From assembly GCF_003020585.1 (NCBI RefSeq), contig NZ_PXUE01000006.1, positions 186,001 to 250,000 of the forward strand: a stretch of 64,000 bases of DNA. The letters run 5' to 3'. Below, piece by piece: positions 52,119-61,097 of the stretch; within the stretch, counting starts at the first letter, position 1, and each line of letters opens with the position of its first letter. Under the pieces are notes generated by a model. That model made no database searches. It was not told the DNA's origin and saw nothing but the letters and a program-made list of their open reading frames with translations. The position numbers and the translations under genes are program-made. The stretch comes from Chryseobacterium aurantiacum (GTDB lineage: Bacteria > Bacteroidota > Bacteroidia > Flavobacteriales > Weeksellaceae).

Positions 52119-52149
52119 GGATTGCATTTATACAATGCAATCTATTTTT
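52119..52149 (+). terminator. Terminator after the DUF4840 gene
   Basis: GATTGCATT (52120-52128) pairs with AATGCAATC (52134-52142) around a 5-nt loop, with a T-rich tail. Confidence 0.8.
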
Positions 52150-52191
52150 GCTTTAAAATTTTAATCAATATATAGGATACTGGAGCAGTAC

Positions 52192-52758
52192 ATGGAAGAA
52201 AGTAAAGAACAGATTTTGGTAAAGCGCCTTCTGAAAAAGGAGGAGGCAGCCTGGAAAGAGCTATTTGGAGCTTATTCCGGTAATCTGACCTATGTATGTT
52301 CCCGATATATATCTGAAAGAGAAGATGTGCATGATGTGCTTCAAAACAGTTTTATTAAAATGTTCCGCTCTATAGAATCATTTGAATACAGAGGGGCAGG
52401 CTCTTTGAAAGCCTGGATCACCCGGATTACAGTCAATGAATCCCTAAAGCATATCAAGCAGAAAGGAGACTTTAAATCAACTGTTGAGGTAGATGAGCTT
52501 CCCGATCTTCCCCATGAAGAGGAACCAGATTTTGAGGAAATTCCCAAGGCTGATATTATGGAAATCATTCGGGCACTTCCGGATGGGTACCGAACAGTCT
52601 TTAATCTGTATGTGTTTGAACAGAAGAGTCATAAGGAAATTGCATTGTTGTTGGGAATTGCAGAAAACTCTTCTGCCTCACAGTTTCATCGGGCAAAAGG
52701 ACTTCTTGTTCAAAAAATAAAAGAGTTTAAAATGTCAAAAAAAGCACAATATGAATAA
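52192..52758 (+). CDS. ECF-type RNA polymerase sigma factor
   Basis: A 188-residue extracytoplasmic-function sigma factor. Region 2 includes SEREDVHDVLQNSFIKMF (the -10 recognition segment and core contact), and region 4 includes DGYRTVFNLYVFEQKSHKEI and SSASQFHRAKGLL for -35 recognition. The 52751-52758 end overlaps the next gene by 8 nt, coupling its translation to the probable anti-sigma protein. The regulon is unknown. Confidence 0.93.
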   Translation: MEESKEQILVKRLLKKEEAAWKELFGAYSGNLTYVCSRYISEREDVHDVLQNSFIKMFRSIESFEYRGAGSLKAWITRITVNESLKHIKQKGDFKSTVEVDELPDLPHEEEPDFEEIPKADIMEIIRALPDGYRTVFNLYVFEQKSHKEIALLLGIAENSSASQFHRAKGLLVQKIKEFKMSKKAQYE

Positions 52759-54163
52759 TGAATGGCTCAATAACCTGCGAAGCAGAATGGAAGACCATGA
52801 AGAGGGTGTTCCGGACGGGTTGTGGGAAGACATTAGCGATGAATTGTTCTCAGGAGAAGAAGAGAACAATATTATGGCAAATGTTGCTCCGGTAGTCAAT
52901 AATGAGGAGAAAAATGAGAAAGGAAAAGGAGGTACAGATGTAGGATATAAGTCCCTACTTTATCGCATTGGAGGGATTGCAGCAGCAGCCGCGATTTTGG
53001 TTTTTATGATGGTGAAGATGCTGCCACAGGAAGATAAGAACAAAACTCTTTCAAAAAATCATTCAGATTTAAATAAAGAAGACGATAGAAATTCAGTTTT
53101 AAAAAATTCAGAAGCCCAGGAAGATCAAAATGTTGATGAAAATCCGATCATGAGTATTCCTCTTGTTAAAAATGATTTTAACACAGCAAAATCAGGGAAA
53201 AGCATACATACTCTAAAGCATGAAAGTATAGAGAGAAAAGAACTGGAAAAAAACGAAAAATTTCAGGTAATTATAGATAATACAGGTAATGCAGAGCCTT
53301 TTGGAAAGGAGAATAAAACTTTACCTGACTTGCCATTGGCCAACGAAACGATAAAGGCCCCAATTGATGAAAAGGAAACCAATGAAAGTCTTTTTAAGAA
53401 AGAGAAGTTAGAAGAAAAATATGCTGAAAATAAGAAAGAAAAGGCATTAAAATCTCAGAAAGATAAATCCTGGATGTTAAGCATGCTCACAGGTAATGTT
53501 TCCTCCAATTCTGCGGAACAACAGTTTCCCGGATATGCCTCTATGGATGGAAAGCCCATGAATATTGAAGCGGTATGGAGCGCTTCAGAATATGTAGATG
53601 ATCCCTTAACGGAAATATTACTGGCCAATCAGAGCAAGGCTGTAGAAGCAAGAATAAGACATAAGATCCCTGTAACATTTGGTCTGTCACTTTATTATAA
53701 TCTGGGTAAAAGATGGGGAATAGGAACAGGGCTGAATTATACAAAACTGGCTTCCGAGCTTCATTCAGGAACCAGTACTAACTACATTAAAGGTGATCAG
53801 ACCGTCCATTATATAGGAATTCCGGTTCAGGTTAATTATAACGTGATTCAGAAAGGGAAATTTACAGGCTATATAACGGGAGGAGCATTGGTAGAAAAGC
53901 AAGTAGCAGGAAGCATTACAACCACCTATGTAGTAGATGACGAAGTAAAGGAAACTTCCAAGGAAAGTATTGATCATAAACCTCTTCAGTTTTCGGTGAA
54001 TACAGCCGTGGGACTTCAGCTAAAAGTCATTAACCGATTGGGAATCTATGCAGAACCGGGAATCGGATATCATTTTAAAGATGATAATTCTCCCAATACA
54101 ATCTATAAGGAAAAACCTCTGCATTTCAATGTGAAATTCGGAATCAGATTATTGATTGATTAG
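52751..54163 (+). CDS. Anti-sigma-like N-terminus with single TM and outer-membrane-type beta domain
   Basis: A 470-residue protein with an unusual layout. Residues 1-70 are cytoplasmic, acidic and helical (EWLNNLRSRMEDHEEGVPDG), then one membrane helix (about 75-95, GGIAAAAAILVFMMVKM), then a Lys/Glu-rich linker of about 180 residues, then a C-terminal beta-rich region (about 300-470) that looks like an outer-membrane barrel: FGLSLYYNLGKRWGIGTG, IGIPVQVNYNVI, YAEPGIGYHF and FNVKFGIRLLID. Overlap with the sigma gene by 8 nt supports an anti-sigma role. Confidence 0.75.
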   Translation: MNNEWLNNLRSRMEDHEEGVPDGLWEDISDELFSGEEENNIMANVAPVVNNEEKNEKGKGGTDVGYKSLLYRIGGIAAAAAILVFMMVKMLPQEDKNKTLSKNHSDLNKEDDRNSVLKNSEAQEDQNVDENPIMSIPLVKNDFNTAKSGKSIHTLKHESIERKELEKNEKFQVIIDNTGNAEPFGKENKTLPDLPLANETIKAPIDEKETNESLFKKEKLEEKYAENKKEKALKSQKDKSWMLSMLTGNVSSNSAEQQFPGYASMDGKPMNIEAVWSASEYVDDPLTEILLANQSKAVEARIRHKIPVTFGLSLYYNLGKRWGIGTGLNYTKLASELHSGTSTNYIKGDQTVHYIGIPVQVNYNVIQKGKFTGYITGGALVEKQVAGSITTTYVVDDEVKETSKESIDHKPLQFSVNTAVGLQLKVINRLGIYAEPGIGYHFKDDNSPNTIYKEKPLHFNVKFGIRLLID

Positions 54164-54210
54164 AGCGGGATTGGGTTTTTACAAAAGACATCAAACTTAA
54201 ATGTCAACAT

Positions 54211-55170
54211 ATGAAAACAAAACTAATTTTTTTAACGTTTTTATTGTTCAGTCTTCTGAATATAAAAGCCCAATGTAACCCTACCATTACCAGTCCCAGA
54301 CTTGGTGCAATATTTTCCGACAAGATCCTTTTTTGTGAAGGAGAAAATGAAATACTTTCTACCCAAACCTTTGGAACCTATCAATGGTACAAGCAGGAAT
54401 GGACATGGCAGACCCCCAATAATAACCCCTGGGTTGCCATTCCCGGAGCCACTTCCCAACAATTAACCATTAATGGAGGAGATCAGCTGTTTTACTTCAA
54501 GGTAAAAGTGACTGATGGAGACTGTGCTGCCGAAAGTCCGGCAGTGATGGCAGATGGCTATATGTATGGTCTTCCGGCTATGATCTCTACCTTTATTCCA
54601 GGAACTTATGAAATTACAGATACCGGAGAAGCCAATATATGTGACGGAGCTTCTGTAACATTTGAAAATGTATTTCCCGTGGTGTACGGTACCCATACAT
54701 GGTTTAAATGCGTTCCCACTACATCTGCCCCGTTTACAGGAGATCCATGCGTTATTCCCGGTGCAACAGGAGATACTTATAAGGCTGAAAAGAGTGGTAA
54801 ATATGGCTTTTATGCCTGTACAGAATATTGCCCCAATCAATGTCAAATGTTAGATCCGTTTTCATTTGTACAGCTAAACTTTGGTAATTGGCCTTTCTGT
54901 GGAGATCTAGGCACAGGAGAGAAAAAGCTGAAAAGCAATACCCTTACTATATATCCCAATCCTACAGCTCAATTCCTTTATATCGGGAAAGAATCTGAGG
55001 TATATAAGGAAATCACCATCATAGATATGTCCGGAAAACTGGTTCTGAAGAAAAATGATCATCACTATCAACAACCTGTTAATGTAAGTCATTTGGTGCC
55101 GGGGAATTATATCATTGTTTCCAAAAGTAAAAATGGAGAAGTCTATAGAAATAAATTTATAAAAAAATAG
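54211..55170 (+). CDS. Type IX secretion cargo protein with Ig-like repeats
   Basis: A 319-residue secreted protein. The signal peptide is LIFLTFLLFSLLNIKAQ. The middle has repeated Ig-like or PKD-like segments (FGTYQWYKQEWTWQTP, HTWFKCVPTTS) with several Cys. The last ~75 residues form a T9SS type A sorting domain: LTIYPNPTAQFLYIG, ITIIDMSGKLVLKK, VPGNYIIVSKS and YRNKFIKK. The substrate is thus exported by the type IX system and anchored or released at the surface. A terminator follows. Function unknown. Confidence 0.9.
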   Translation: MKTKLIFLTFLLFSLLNIKAQCNPTITSPRLGAIFSDKILFCEGENEILSTQTFGTYQWYKQEWTWQTPNNNPWVAIPGATSQQLTINGGDQLFYFKVKVTDGDCAAESPAVMADGYMYGLPAMISTFIPGTYEITDTGEANICDGASVTFENVFPVVYGTHTWFKCVPTTSAPFTGDPCVIPGATGDTYKAEKSGKYGFYACTEYCPNQCQMLDPFSFVQLNFGNWPFCGDLGTGEKKLKSNTLTIYPNPTAQFLYIGKESEVYKEITIIDMSGKLVLKKNDHHYQQPVNVSHLVPGNYIIVSKSKNGEVYRNKFIKK

Positions 55171-55210
55171 GATTAAATAATCTTTTCGTTAGTTTTTAAT
55201 AATGGTTTGA

Positions 55211-55238
55211 ACGGTACATAATTTTGTGCCGTTTTTTT
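55211..55238 (+). terminator. Terminator after the type IX cargo gene
   Basis: ACGGTACA (55211-55218) pairs with TGTGCCGT (55225-55232) with one G-U, and a T7 tail follows. Confidence 0.8.
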
Positions 55239-55605
55239 GGCTTAAGCCGAAACTGTATATACATTGTATATGATTATATACTTGTGTTAATTAATATCTT
55301 TTGTAACATCTCTTTTTTAGTAGCTTTTTTATGCAATCATTAGGTTAGTAGTATGTTATGCTAATTATTTTCATCTCAAAAACATACCATCATAATTAAA
55401 ATTTAGGGCAGTGCTCGCTGCACAAATGATAACTATTGAAATAAATTTAGATACAGGAGGGCTAGCGGGCATATAATCAAGAAAAGCAGATAATAGCTTA
55501 ATCGGAAAAATGAGATACTTCAACGTAATTATAGGTCTTTCTGTCGAAAAATATTGAATACAATCCTATATTATAACATATTTGCTATATAAATAACTAA
55601 CCACC
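55239..55605. other. Non-coding leader region of the RiPP locus
   Basis: No convincing ORF is present. It is AT-rich, with a small GC island near 55405-55475 (AGGGCAGTGCTCGCTGCAC, GGGCTAGCGGGC). A promoter-like element lies at its right end. I cannot assign any other function. Confidence 0.4.
55554..55584 (+). promoter_or_regulatory. Candidate promoter of the RiPP precursor gene
   Basis: TTG (55554-55556), a 20-nt spacer and CATATTTG (55577-55584) give one mismatch to the -7 consensus. The start would be near 55590, leaving a leader of about 16 nt before the ATG at 55606. Confidence 0.45.
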
Positions 55606-55740
55606 ATGAAAAATCAAATCAAATCACAGTCAAATAAATTAGTAATCAAGAAAAAAGTAATTAAAAATTTTGCTACTAAGAATTTTGGCGATGAGGGAAC
55701 CACACACGTAACAACAGTATCAACTTCATCATTCTTTTAA
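55606..55740 (+). CDS. RiPP precursor peptide, Cys-free Ser/Thr-rich core
   Basis: A 44-residue peptide too short for standard gene calling. The N-terminal half is basic (MKNQIKSQSNKLVIKKKVI) and contains the KLVIKKKVIKNF segment that resembles Bacteroidota class I lanthipeptide leaders (KLxLxKxTIxxL). The C-terminal part is GDEGTTHVTTVSTSSFF: five Thr and three Ser in the last 13 residues, and no Cys at all. It ends with Phe-Phe. The location beside a LanB dehydratase supports it as substrate. The receiver-like gene follows after 15 nt. Leader/core boundary (perhaps after GDEG) and processing are unknown. Confidence 0.72.
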   Translation: MKNQIKSQSNKLVIKKKVIKNFATKNFGDEGTTHVTTVSTSSFF

Positions 55741-55755
55741 AATAATTCAAAACCA

Positions 55756-56124
55756 ATGTGGATAACATGTAAAATAATATCGAATAATTTCCTTCTTTAT
55801 AACAAATTTAAGGGGTTTATTAGCCAGACCCCTTTCTTTGTTTTATCCGAAGAGATTAATATAACCAAAGATTCTCAAATCATTTTCTGGGATATTGATT
55901 CTATAAATATAGACAGCCGTTACATCAAAGAAAATATCAATAATACATCATTATTTATTATATTATCTTCTTTGTTGTCAAAAAATGTGATTTCAGAATT
56001 AGGTGATTTTCATAATATTATGAAAATGGATATGCTGAATAAAAATATTACCTACCATCAATTTGTAGATGAACTAAGTAGGATTGTAGACGAGAAAATT
56101 GAAGTTAAATTCCTAGAAGATTAA
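55756..56124 (+). CDS. Stand-alone degenerate receiver-like protein
   Basis: A 122-residue protein that resembles a CheY-like receiver without an output domain. Strand 1 CKIISNN has Asn10-Asn11 where the acidic pair should be. IIFWDIDS gives Asp46 at the phospho-acceptor position, LFIILSS supplies Ser at the Thr/Ser position, and LNKNITYHQFVDEL aligns with the LLKPIAYNRFLKAV region of the neighbouring LytR, keeping Lys96. The metal-binding acidic pair is lost, so normal phosphorylation is doubtful. It follows the precursor gene by 15 nt, and its 3' end overlaps the convergent lytR by 20 nt. Confidence 0.65.
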   Translation: MWITCKIISNNFLLYNKFKGFISQTPFFVLSEEINITKDSQIIFWDIDSINIDSRYIKENINNTSLFIILSSLLSKNVISELGDFHNIMKMDMLNKNITYHQFVDELSRIVDEKIEVKFLED

Positions 56125-56827
56125 ATAACTCATCTTTTTTTGTACTTGCAATCGTAATAGCTTTACCATTATTAAGTTCTATAACATTTCCTGATACAGA
56201 TTTTATAGCGGTAAGCTTTACAATAAAGGATCTTTGCACACGGAAAAATTTAGGAAGAATAAGAATATCTTCCATAGACTTCAATGTTGCTAGGGTAGTG
56301 TAGGATTCCGTATCTGTAACAATTTTAAGGTAATCCCCAAGAGCTTCTACATATAGAATGTCTTCTAAAATTAATTTTACCAGTTTTCCACTTACCTTAA
56401 TAAATATTCGGTCAACGGAAAAATTATTTTCTTTAGGCTCTGTCTGGGTTTTAGAAGAGGCCTGAATCCTTTCCTTGGCCCTGTTTACAGCTTTTAAAAA
56501 ACGATTATAAGCGACCGGTTTTACCAAATAATCTACAACACCGTTTTCAAAACCCTCCAGGGCGAAATCTCTGTGTGCGGTTATAAATATAATTGAGGGC
56601 TGTTTCGTGAGAGTTCTGATAAGGTCAATACCATTAATTTTAGGCATCTCAATATCACTGAATATAATATCTACCTCATTGGATTGAAGATACATTAAAG
56701 CTTCAATAGGGTCTTCGTAGGAAGCCTGCAATTCCAAAAAAGGAATAGTTTTTACGAAATTTACGATCAGTTCTTTACCAATCGGTTCGTCATCTATAAC
56801 TATGCAACGGAGTTTTTCATTCATCAT
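56105..56827 (-). CDS. LytTR-family response regulator of the RiPP locus (pair 3)
   Basis: A 240-residue regulator. The receiver has CIVIDDEPIGK, phospho-acceptor Asp58 in DIIFSDIEMP, Thr in ITAHRDF and Lys in YLVKPVAYNRFL. The LytTR domain (about 145-240) has YVEALGDYLKIVTD, FFRVQRSFIVKL and KAITIASTKKDEL. It overlaps its kinase gene by 11 nt and lies at the end of the LanB-LytS-LytR run. It is the best candidate to control the peptide genes, though I found no clear 21-bp repeat upstream of the precursor. Confidence 0.94.
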   Translation of the reverse strand: MMNEKLRCIVIDDEPIGKELIVNFVKTIPFLELQASYEDPIEALMYLQSNEVDIIFSDIEMPKINGIDLIRTLTKQPSIIFITAHRDFALEGFENGVVDYLVKPVAYNRFLKAVNRAKERIQASSKTQTEPKENNFSVDRIFIKVSGKLVKLILEDILYVEALGDYLKIVTDTESYTTLATLKSMEDILILPKFFRVQRSFIVKLTAIKSVSGNVIELNNGKAITIASTKKDELFNLLGI

Positions 56828-57992
56828 AAGTCAAGTCTATTGAAAGAGAAACAAAAAAACGAGTTTCTTTGTCTTCAATTACTAATTCATGTTTTTGTGG
56901 ATATATTAGACTAAGTCTTTTTTCTATATTTTTCACACCAATTCCCCCCAACATGTTCTTTCTTATAGAATTTTTCTCTTTATTATTCACGATGGAAAAA
57001 TAAAAAATATTATCCACAATTTTGATATTTATTTTCAAAAAATTATTGTCCACATCCTTTAGACCATATTTGAAACCGTTCTCAATGAATGTGAAGGTCA
57101 ATAGAGGGGCGATCATCATATTGTCAATATTGGGTGGCATGGAGATATCTAGTGTAATGTCCTTATCCGCCGCATACCTCATCCTTTCCAGATAGAAATA
57201 GTTTTGAATAAAATCTAATTCTTTTTGGATTGGGACTTTCTCCGTATTAGATTCATAGAGAGTGTAGGCCATTAAATCTGAAATATTAATAATGGCTTCT
57301 GCAGCATTGGGGTCTTGTTTTACAACCAACCCATATAGATTGTTTAATGTGTTGAATAAAAAATGGGGATTAAGCTGTGCTTTTAAAAAGTTTTTTTCAA
57401 TATTAAGATTCTGAAGTTCCAAATCTGAGGCTTGTTTTTGGAAATAAATAGTTCTGTTAAAAAGCTTTATAATATCAAATAATATTTTAATAAAAAAAGG
57501 AGGTGAAAAAGAGTAAATCACAAGCATAGCATTCCCAAAAATACTTTTGAATGATACAGCTTTTGAGTAGGGTTGTTCTACATTTTTGCTTACTATTTTG
57601 TCAAATGGACCTCCATGAATCTCAATTCCTAGATAATGGAAAAGATTAAACTGAAAATAATTGACAGAAAGCCAGAGGTAAATTAAAAAAGGGATACTAA
57701 ATATTACTAAACAAATTCCCCAGGTCTTACTTTTAAATATTTGAGGAACAATGATATAAAAGAACAGGTAAAAAGCCATCATATTATTAATCGTTCCCCG
57801 AGCTGTTAATAGAATACAGGATTGAATAGTCATTTCCAGCTCTAGCCAATAGTTTAAAAACAATAGTAAAGAGAAAAAGAGCCACATAAAAGTATGACAG
57901 AGTATTCTGTTGGTAGTGGTATAATATTTATCAAAATTTAATTGAGAAATCCTTTCTAAAAATGGGGTTATTTGTTTATTTGATGTATGCAT
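56817..57992 (-). CDS. LytS/YesM-type sensor histidine kinase of the RiPP locus (pair 3)
   Basis: A 391-residue membrane kinase. Four hydrophobic helices lie in residues 30-175 with one larger loop (about 115-150). The H-box is LKAQLNPHFLFNTLNNLYG, the canonical form, and the ATPase part has IAPLLTFTFIENGFKYG and GGIGVKNIEKRL. It may sense the peptide product or an envelope signal. The start is 4 nt after the LanB stop, so kinase and regulator are co-transcribed with the dehydratase. Confidence 0.92.
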   Translation of the reverse strand: MHTSNKQITPFLERISQLNFDKYYTTTNRILCHTFMWLFFSLLLFLNYWLELEMTIQSCILLTARGTINNMMAFYLFFYIIVPQIFKSKTWGICLVIFSIPFLIYLWLSVNYFQFNLFHYLGIEIHGGPFDKIVSKNVEQPYSKAVSFKSIFGNAMLVIYSFSPPFFIKILFDIIKLFNRTIYFQKQASDLELQNLNIEKNFLKAQLNPHFLFNTLNNLYGLVVKQDPNAAEAIINISDLMAYTLYESNTEKVPIQKELDFIQNYFYLERMRYAADKDITLDISMPPNIDNMMIAPLLTFTFIENGFKYGLKDVDNNFLKINIKIVDNIFYFSIVNNKEKNSIRKNMLGGIGVKNIEKRLSLIYPQKHELVIEDKETRFFVSLSIDLTYDE

Positions 57993-57996
57993 ATTC

Positions 57997-60969
57997 TTAC
58001 CTTGATTGGCTTAAAATTCTATTATAATATTTTGTGGTAAATGAATAAACCATTAATTCCATTGCTCGCTGCTCCGAAGAAAACCATCGGTTTATGCTCA
58101 TATGTATATAGCTGGAAACATTTTCCTTACATAGCTTTAAATGGATTAAATCCTTATTCCGTCTGTTAAAATCTTTCTCATATTCATGATTTTCAAAAAA
58201 GGAATAGAGATCATCCTTTAGAAGCCTGTATTGTGAATTGATATGAGATTTTAGCTCCGAAGAAAACTCCTGCAAAAATACATTTTCCATCGATTTACAA
58301 AAATCTAATTTTTCCTGTAAAGATAAACCGAATAAAGACAGCCAGTATTCTACATTTTTTACTGCCGAAAAAAGTCTTACTTCTTCGCTTTCCATAAAGT
58401 TTTCATGATCCATTAAATGTAAGATTAAGAGACTGTCATAATAAAATGCCACTTCGGTTTTGGCCATTAATTCCGAATGATACCTTTCAATTTCCCTATG
58501 ATAAGAATCAATCTGAAGATTCCAGACTGTTTCTTCCTGAAAATAAGGATCCAGAATTTCATAAAACCTTTGAAGGACCTCTGCATATAATTCTTTTTGG
58601 GCCAGATTTATTCTAAGCCTAATGTGATGATGAGGATCTGTATATCGTATGAAAAAGAATGATTTTGCTGCTTTACTTTCAATGAGTTCATACAGTAAAG
58701 GTTTTGCTATGGAGAGTAAATGATCTGAAATGTTAGAGTTGCAGTATATTTTCAGATACAGCCACTCACTTCCGGGAGCAAAACTTCTTTGTATAGAAAC
58801 AGGTAATGTTTTTAACAAGGAAAGTGGCTCAAAGTTTTTATTGATTAAAGGAAGGATAATCTGCTGGCTATAGTTTCTGCTTTCATTGACGTGCTGCAGC
58901 CATTCTGACAGTTGGAGAGTTTTATTATTTTTTAGTTCATCAATGAGCAAAAGCAGGTATGAATCGTTTGTTGTATCTAAAAAAAGTTCATTATCCCCCT
59001 GTACCAAAACAACATGTTTTGCAACGTTCCATTTTTGTATAAATATCTTTAATTCTGATAATGGTTGTTTTGCTCTTCTTATAGCGTCCATATCATTCTC
59101 CTGAAGAAACCAGCAGGCTCTGTGGAGTATGATATTACGGTAGGCAATTCTTGGGAAAAATCTTTTTTTCATTCCAGAATAATTGACTCTAATATTTAAA
59201 TTATCCTGATTCTGATATTGTATGGCACATAGAAATTTATAAAAGGAACTTTCACTTTTATGAAAATTGTGGGCATTGGAAAGACGGGGAACAATTCTTT
59301 TGTTTAGTTTTTCTGATCTTAATATGATTTCTCCTTTTTCTATAGAAACAAGGATATCTTTTAGCAAAATAGGTTTGTTATGATCATTGCTATTAGCGAA
59401 AATAGGAATTTCATATTCTGATAAGCGAGGTCTTCTTGCAATATTGGCAGCTCTTTTTTCAGGGATATAGATAACCTCAGCAAAGATTATTTCTGGTTCC
59501 TGTTCCTGTTCTGTCCTTTGGATTTCATTGCATAATTCTTCAATCTTTTCATCTATCAAGGCAAACCTCCCTAAAATTGAGCCTGCACCGGCTGTTCCTA
59601 TATTTTGGAGAAAAAAATTCTCTTGAAAAGGAGATCCTATGATAAAGGAGTTTTGTATTTTGATGGGAAGTTCTTCTGCTGTTTTCAGATCAAAATCCTC
59701 TAAACGAATTATTCCTTCTTTTGTTTTTTCAATTAAATCAAGAAGAAAGTCCAGGTTGGATGATTCTTTATTTTTTTCTTTTTTTTCCTTGGCCAGTCCT
59801 TGAAGTAAATTGCTGGTCTGCATATTTCCAATCTGATAGTTGGAGGGAAATCCAATTCCAAATTCTGAATCCAGTACTTCTGTAAGGGGGACTTCTCGGG
59901 ATTCATATTTTTCCCTAAAATTTTTTTTAAAAGAATCCAATTCGCTTGATAAAGTCTGCTTGCTTCTAAACTTATCCAAAATAGAAAGTGAAGTATTGAT
60001 GTTTCTCAGTGTTTTGTCATCAATGTTAAAATCAGTTTCAGGAGAATGTTTGAGATCAACGTGAAAAAAGTGTTTTTTATTGATGTCTAATGAGGATGCT
60101 AAACTTTTAAGCTCATGAATTTGTTTAGTGGGCAGATAGCTCAGGTCAGTTGTTTCTAAAATATGGATACATTCTTCTACTTTAGATACAATATTCAAGT
60201 AAATTCCTGCAGAAGAGATATTGTCATTGAGTAGTCTTTGTAAAATACTCTTCAGGGCCGTTAAATTATTTACAGTCAGTCCTGGCTGTAATTCGCTTAC
60301 TAATAGTTTTATATTAATTAGCTCGTTCAGGAAATCAGAAATTTCTTCTTCATCAAAGTCCGGAAATAGGGTGACTATTTCTTCGTATGTTTTAAAATCT
60401 ACAAGCTCAGATATTAGTTCTAAAGGATCGTTAATTTCTAGGGAAGCTAACTGAAACTTTTCTTCACCATCAGTTTTTATAGGTTCCTGATATCTAAATT
60501 GTCCGGGAATTTTTGCGATGGTATTATTAACCTTATATCTTAAATTTTTTTTAAGTTCCTCGTTGTTTTCAATATGATCTATAAGCTCAGAAAGAAAATC
60601 CATATCTATTCTGGCTTTACGCAGAAGTTTTTCAGGCGATGGGGGATTTGTGTTGTTGATATGGTTCAAAGCCACTCCTGCCATTGTTCCGTAAGGGGTA
60701 CATCTTGTGCTGGCACGGATAACATATTTTTTTAGAGTGTGAAGTAGTTTGGTAACTTTATCTTCTTTGAGTGTTTTTTCCCGGTAATGTATAATGGTTT
60801 CATATAAATCCGGAGAGCTCCAATATATGGATGTCACAAAAGCATCGTCATAAATTAGGTCTGCAACAACATCATTTATATTTTTTGTCTCATTATTATT
60901 AAACAATATGTCATAAGAAAACAGAGGCTTTCTTATGACATATTTATTGTAGGTTTCATATTTATACAT
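57997..60969 (-). CDS. Full-length LanB-type dehydratase
   Basis: A 990-residue class I lantibiotic dehydratase. The N-terminal glutamylation domain shows KKYVIRASTRCTPYGTMAGV (about 85-105), where R-TP-G is the LanB landmark, and MDFLSELIDHIENNEELKK. The C-terminal glutamate-elimination domain (SpaB_C, about 700-985) has SEWLYLKIYC and AKSFFFIRYTDPHHHIRLRI. Such enzymes use glutamyl-tRNA to convert Ser/Thr into Dha/Dhb. Both halves are in one chain. The substrate is expected to be the peptide at 55606-55740. A reverse-strand CAAAAATA box in the 128-nt gap upstream could give it its own promoter. Confidence 0.93.
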   Translation of the reverse strand: MYKYETYNKYVIRKPLFSYDILFNNNETKNINDVVADLIYDDAFVTSIYWSSPDLYETIIHYREKTLKEDKVTKLLHTLKKYVIRASTRCTPYGTMAGVALNHINNTNPPSPEKLLRKARIDMDFLSELIDHIENNEELKKNLRYKVNNTIAKIPGQFRYQEPIKTDGEEKFQLASLEINDPLELISELVDFKTYEEIVTLFPDFDEEEISDFLNELINIKLLVSELQPGLTVNNLTALKSILQRLLNDNISSAGIYLNIVSKVEECIHILETTDLSYLPTKQIHELKSLASSLDINKKHFFHVDLKHSPETDFNIDDKTLRNINTSLSILDKFRSKQTLSSELDSFKKNFREKYESREVPLTEVLDSEFGIGFPSNYQIGNMQTSNLLQGLAKEKKEKNKESSNLDFLLDLIEKTKEGIIRLEDFDLKTAEELPIKIQNSFIIGSPFQENFFLQNIGTAGAGSILGRFALIDEKIEELCNEIQRTEQEQEPEIIFAEVIYIPEKRAANIARRPRLSEYEIPIFANSNDHNKPILLKDILVSIEKGEIILRSEKLNKRIVPRLSNAHNFHKSESSFYKFLCAIQYQNQDNLNIRVNYSGMKKRFFPRIAYRNIILHRACWFLQENDMDAIRRAKQPLSELKIFIQKWNVAKHVVLVQGDNELFLDTTNDSYLLLLIDELKNNKTLQLSEWLQHVNESRNYSQQIILPLINKNFEPLSLLKTLPVSIQRSFAPGSEWLYLKIYCNSNISDHLLSIAKPLLYELIESKAAKSFFFIRYTDPHHHIRLRINLAQKELYAEVLQRFYEILDPYFQEETVWNLQIDSYHREIERYHSELMAKTEVAFYYDSLLILHLMDHENFMESEEVRLFSAVKNVEYWLSLFGLSLQEKLDFCKSMENVFLQEFSSELKSHINSQYRLLKDDLYSFFENHEYEKDFNRRNKDLIHLKLCKENVSSYIHMSINRWFSSEQRAMELMVYSFTTKYYNRILSQSR

Positions 60970-61011
60970 AAGGTGTCAGAAATTCTTTTTCGATGATAAT
61001 TAGAATTCTAA

Positions 61012-61019
61012 CAAAAATA
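61012..61019 (-). promoter_or_regulatory. Candidate -7 box of LanB-LytS-LytR
   Basis: The reverse strand reads TATTTTTG, an exact TAnnTTTG match, about 43 nt before the LanB start. No good -33 TTG is seen. Confidence 0.4.
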
Positions 61020-61097
61020 TTATATAATCCTTAAACCTGAAACTTCTTGTGAATTTTAAATTATGGTTGAAGTGAAATGGTGCTGAAATGGTTAAAA

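Noticed and set aside
51630..52127. 165-residue reverse-strand ORF opposite the DUF4840 gene
   Set aside because: Its translation is Tyr/Phe/Cys-rich and typical of an antisense shadow; the forward gene has a proper lipoprotein signal.
55426..55476. A 16-codon ORF (MITIEINLDTGGLAGI) in the leader of the RiPP locus, considered as a second precursor
   Set aside because: It is very short, has no leader-like segment, few Ser/Thr and no Cys, and is not next to a promoter-like box.
55519..55551. Search for a 21-bp LytTR repeat upstream of the RiPP precursor
   Set aside because: Only a weak CG-AA match is seen at 21-bp spacing (about 55521 and 55542); it is not better than chance by eye.
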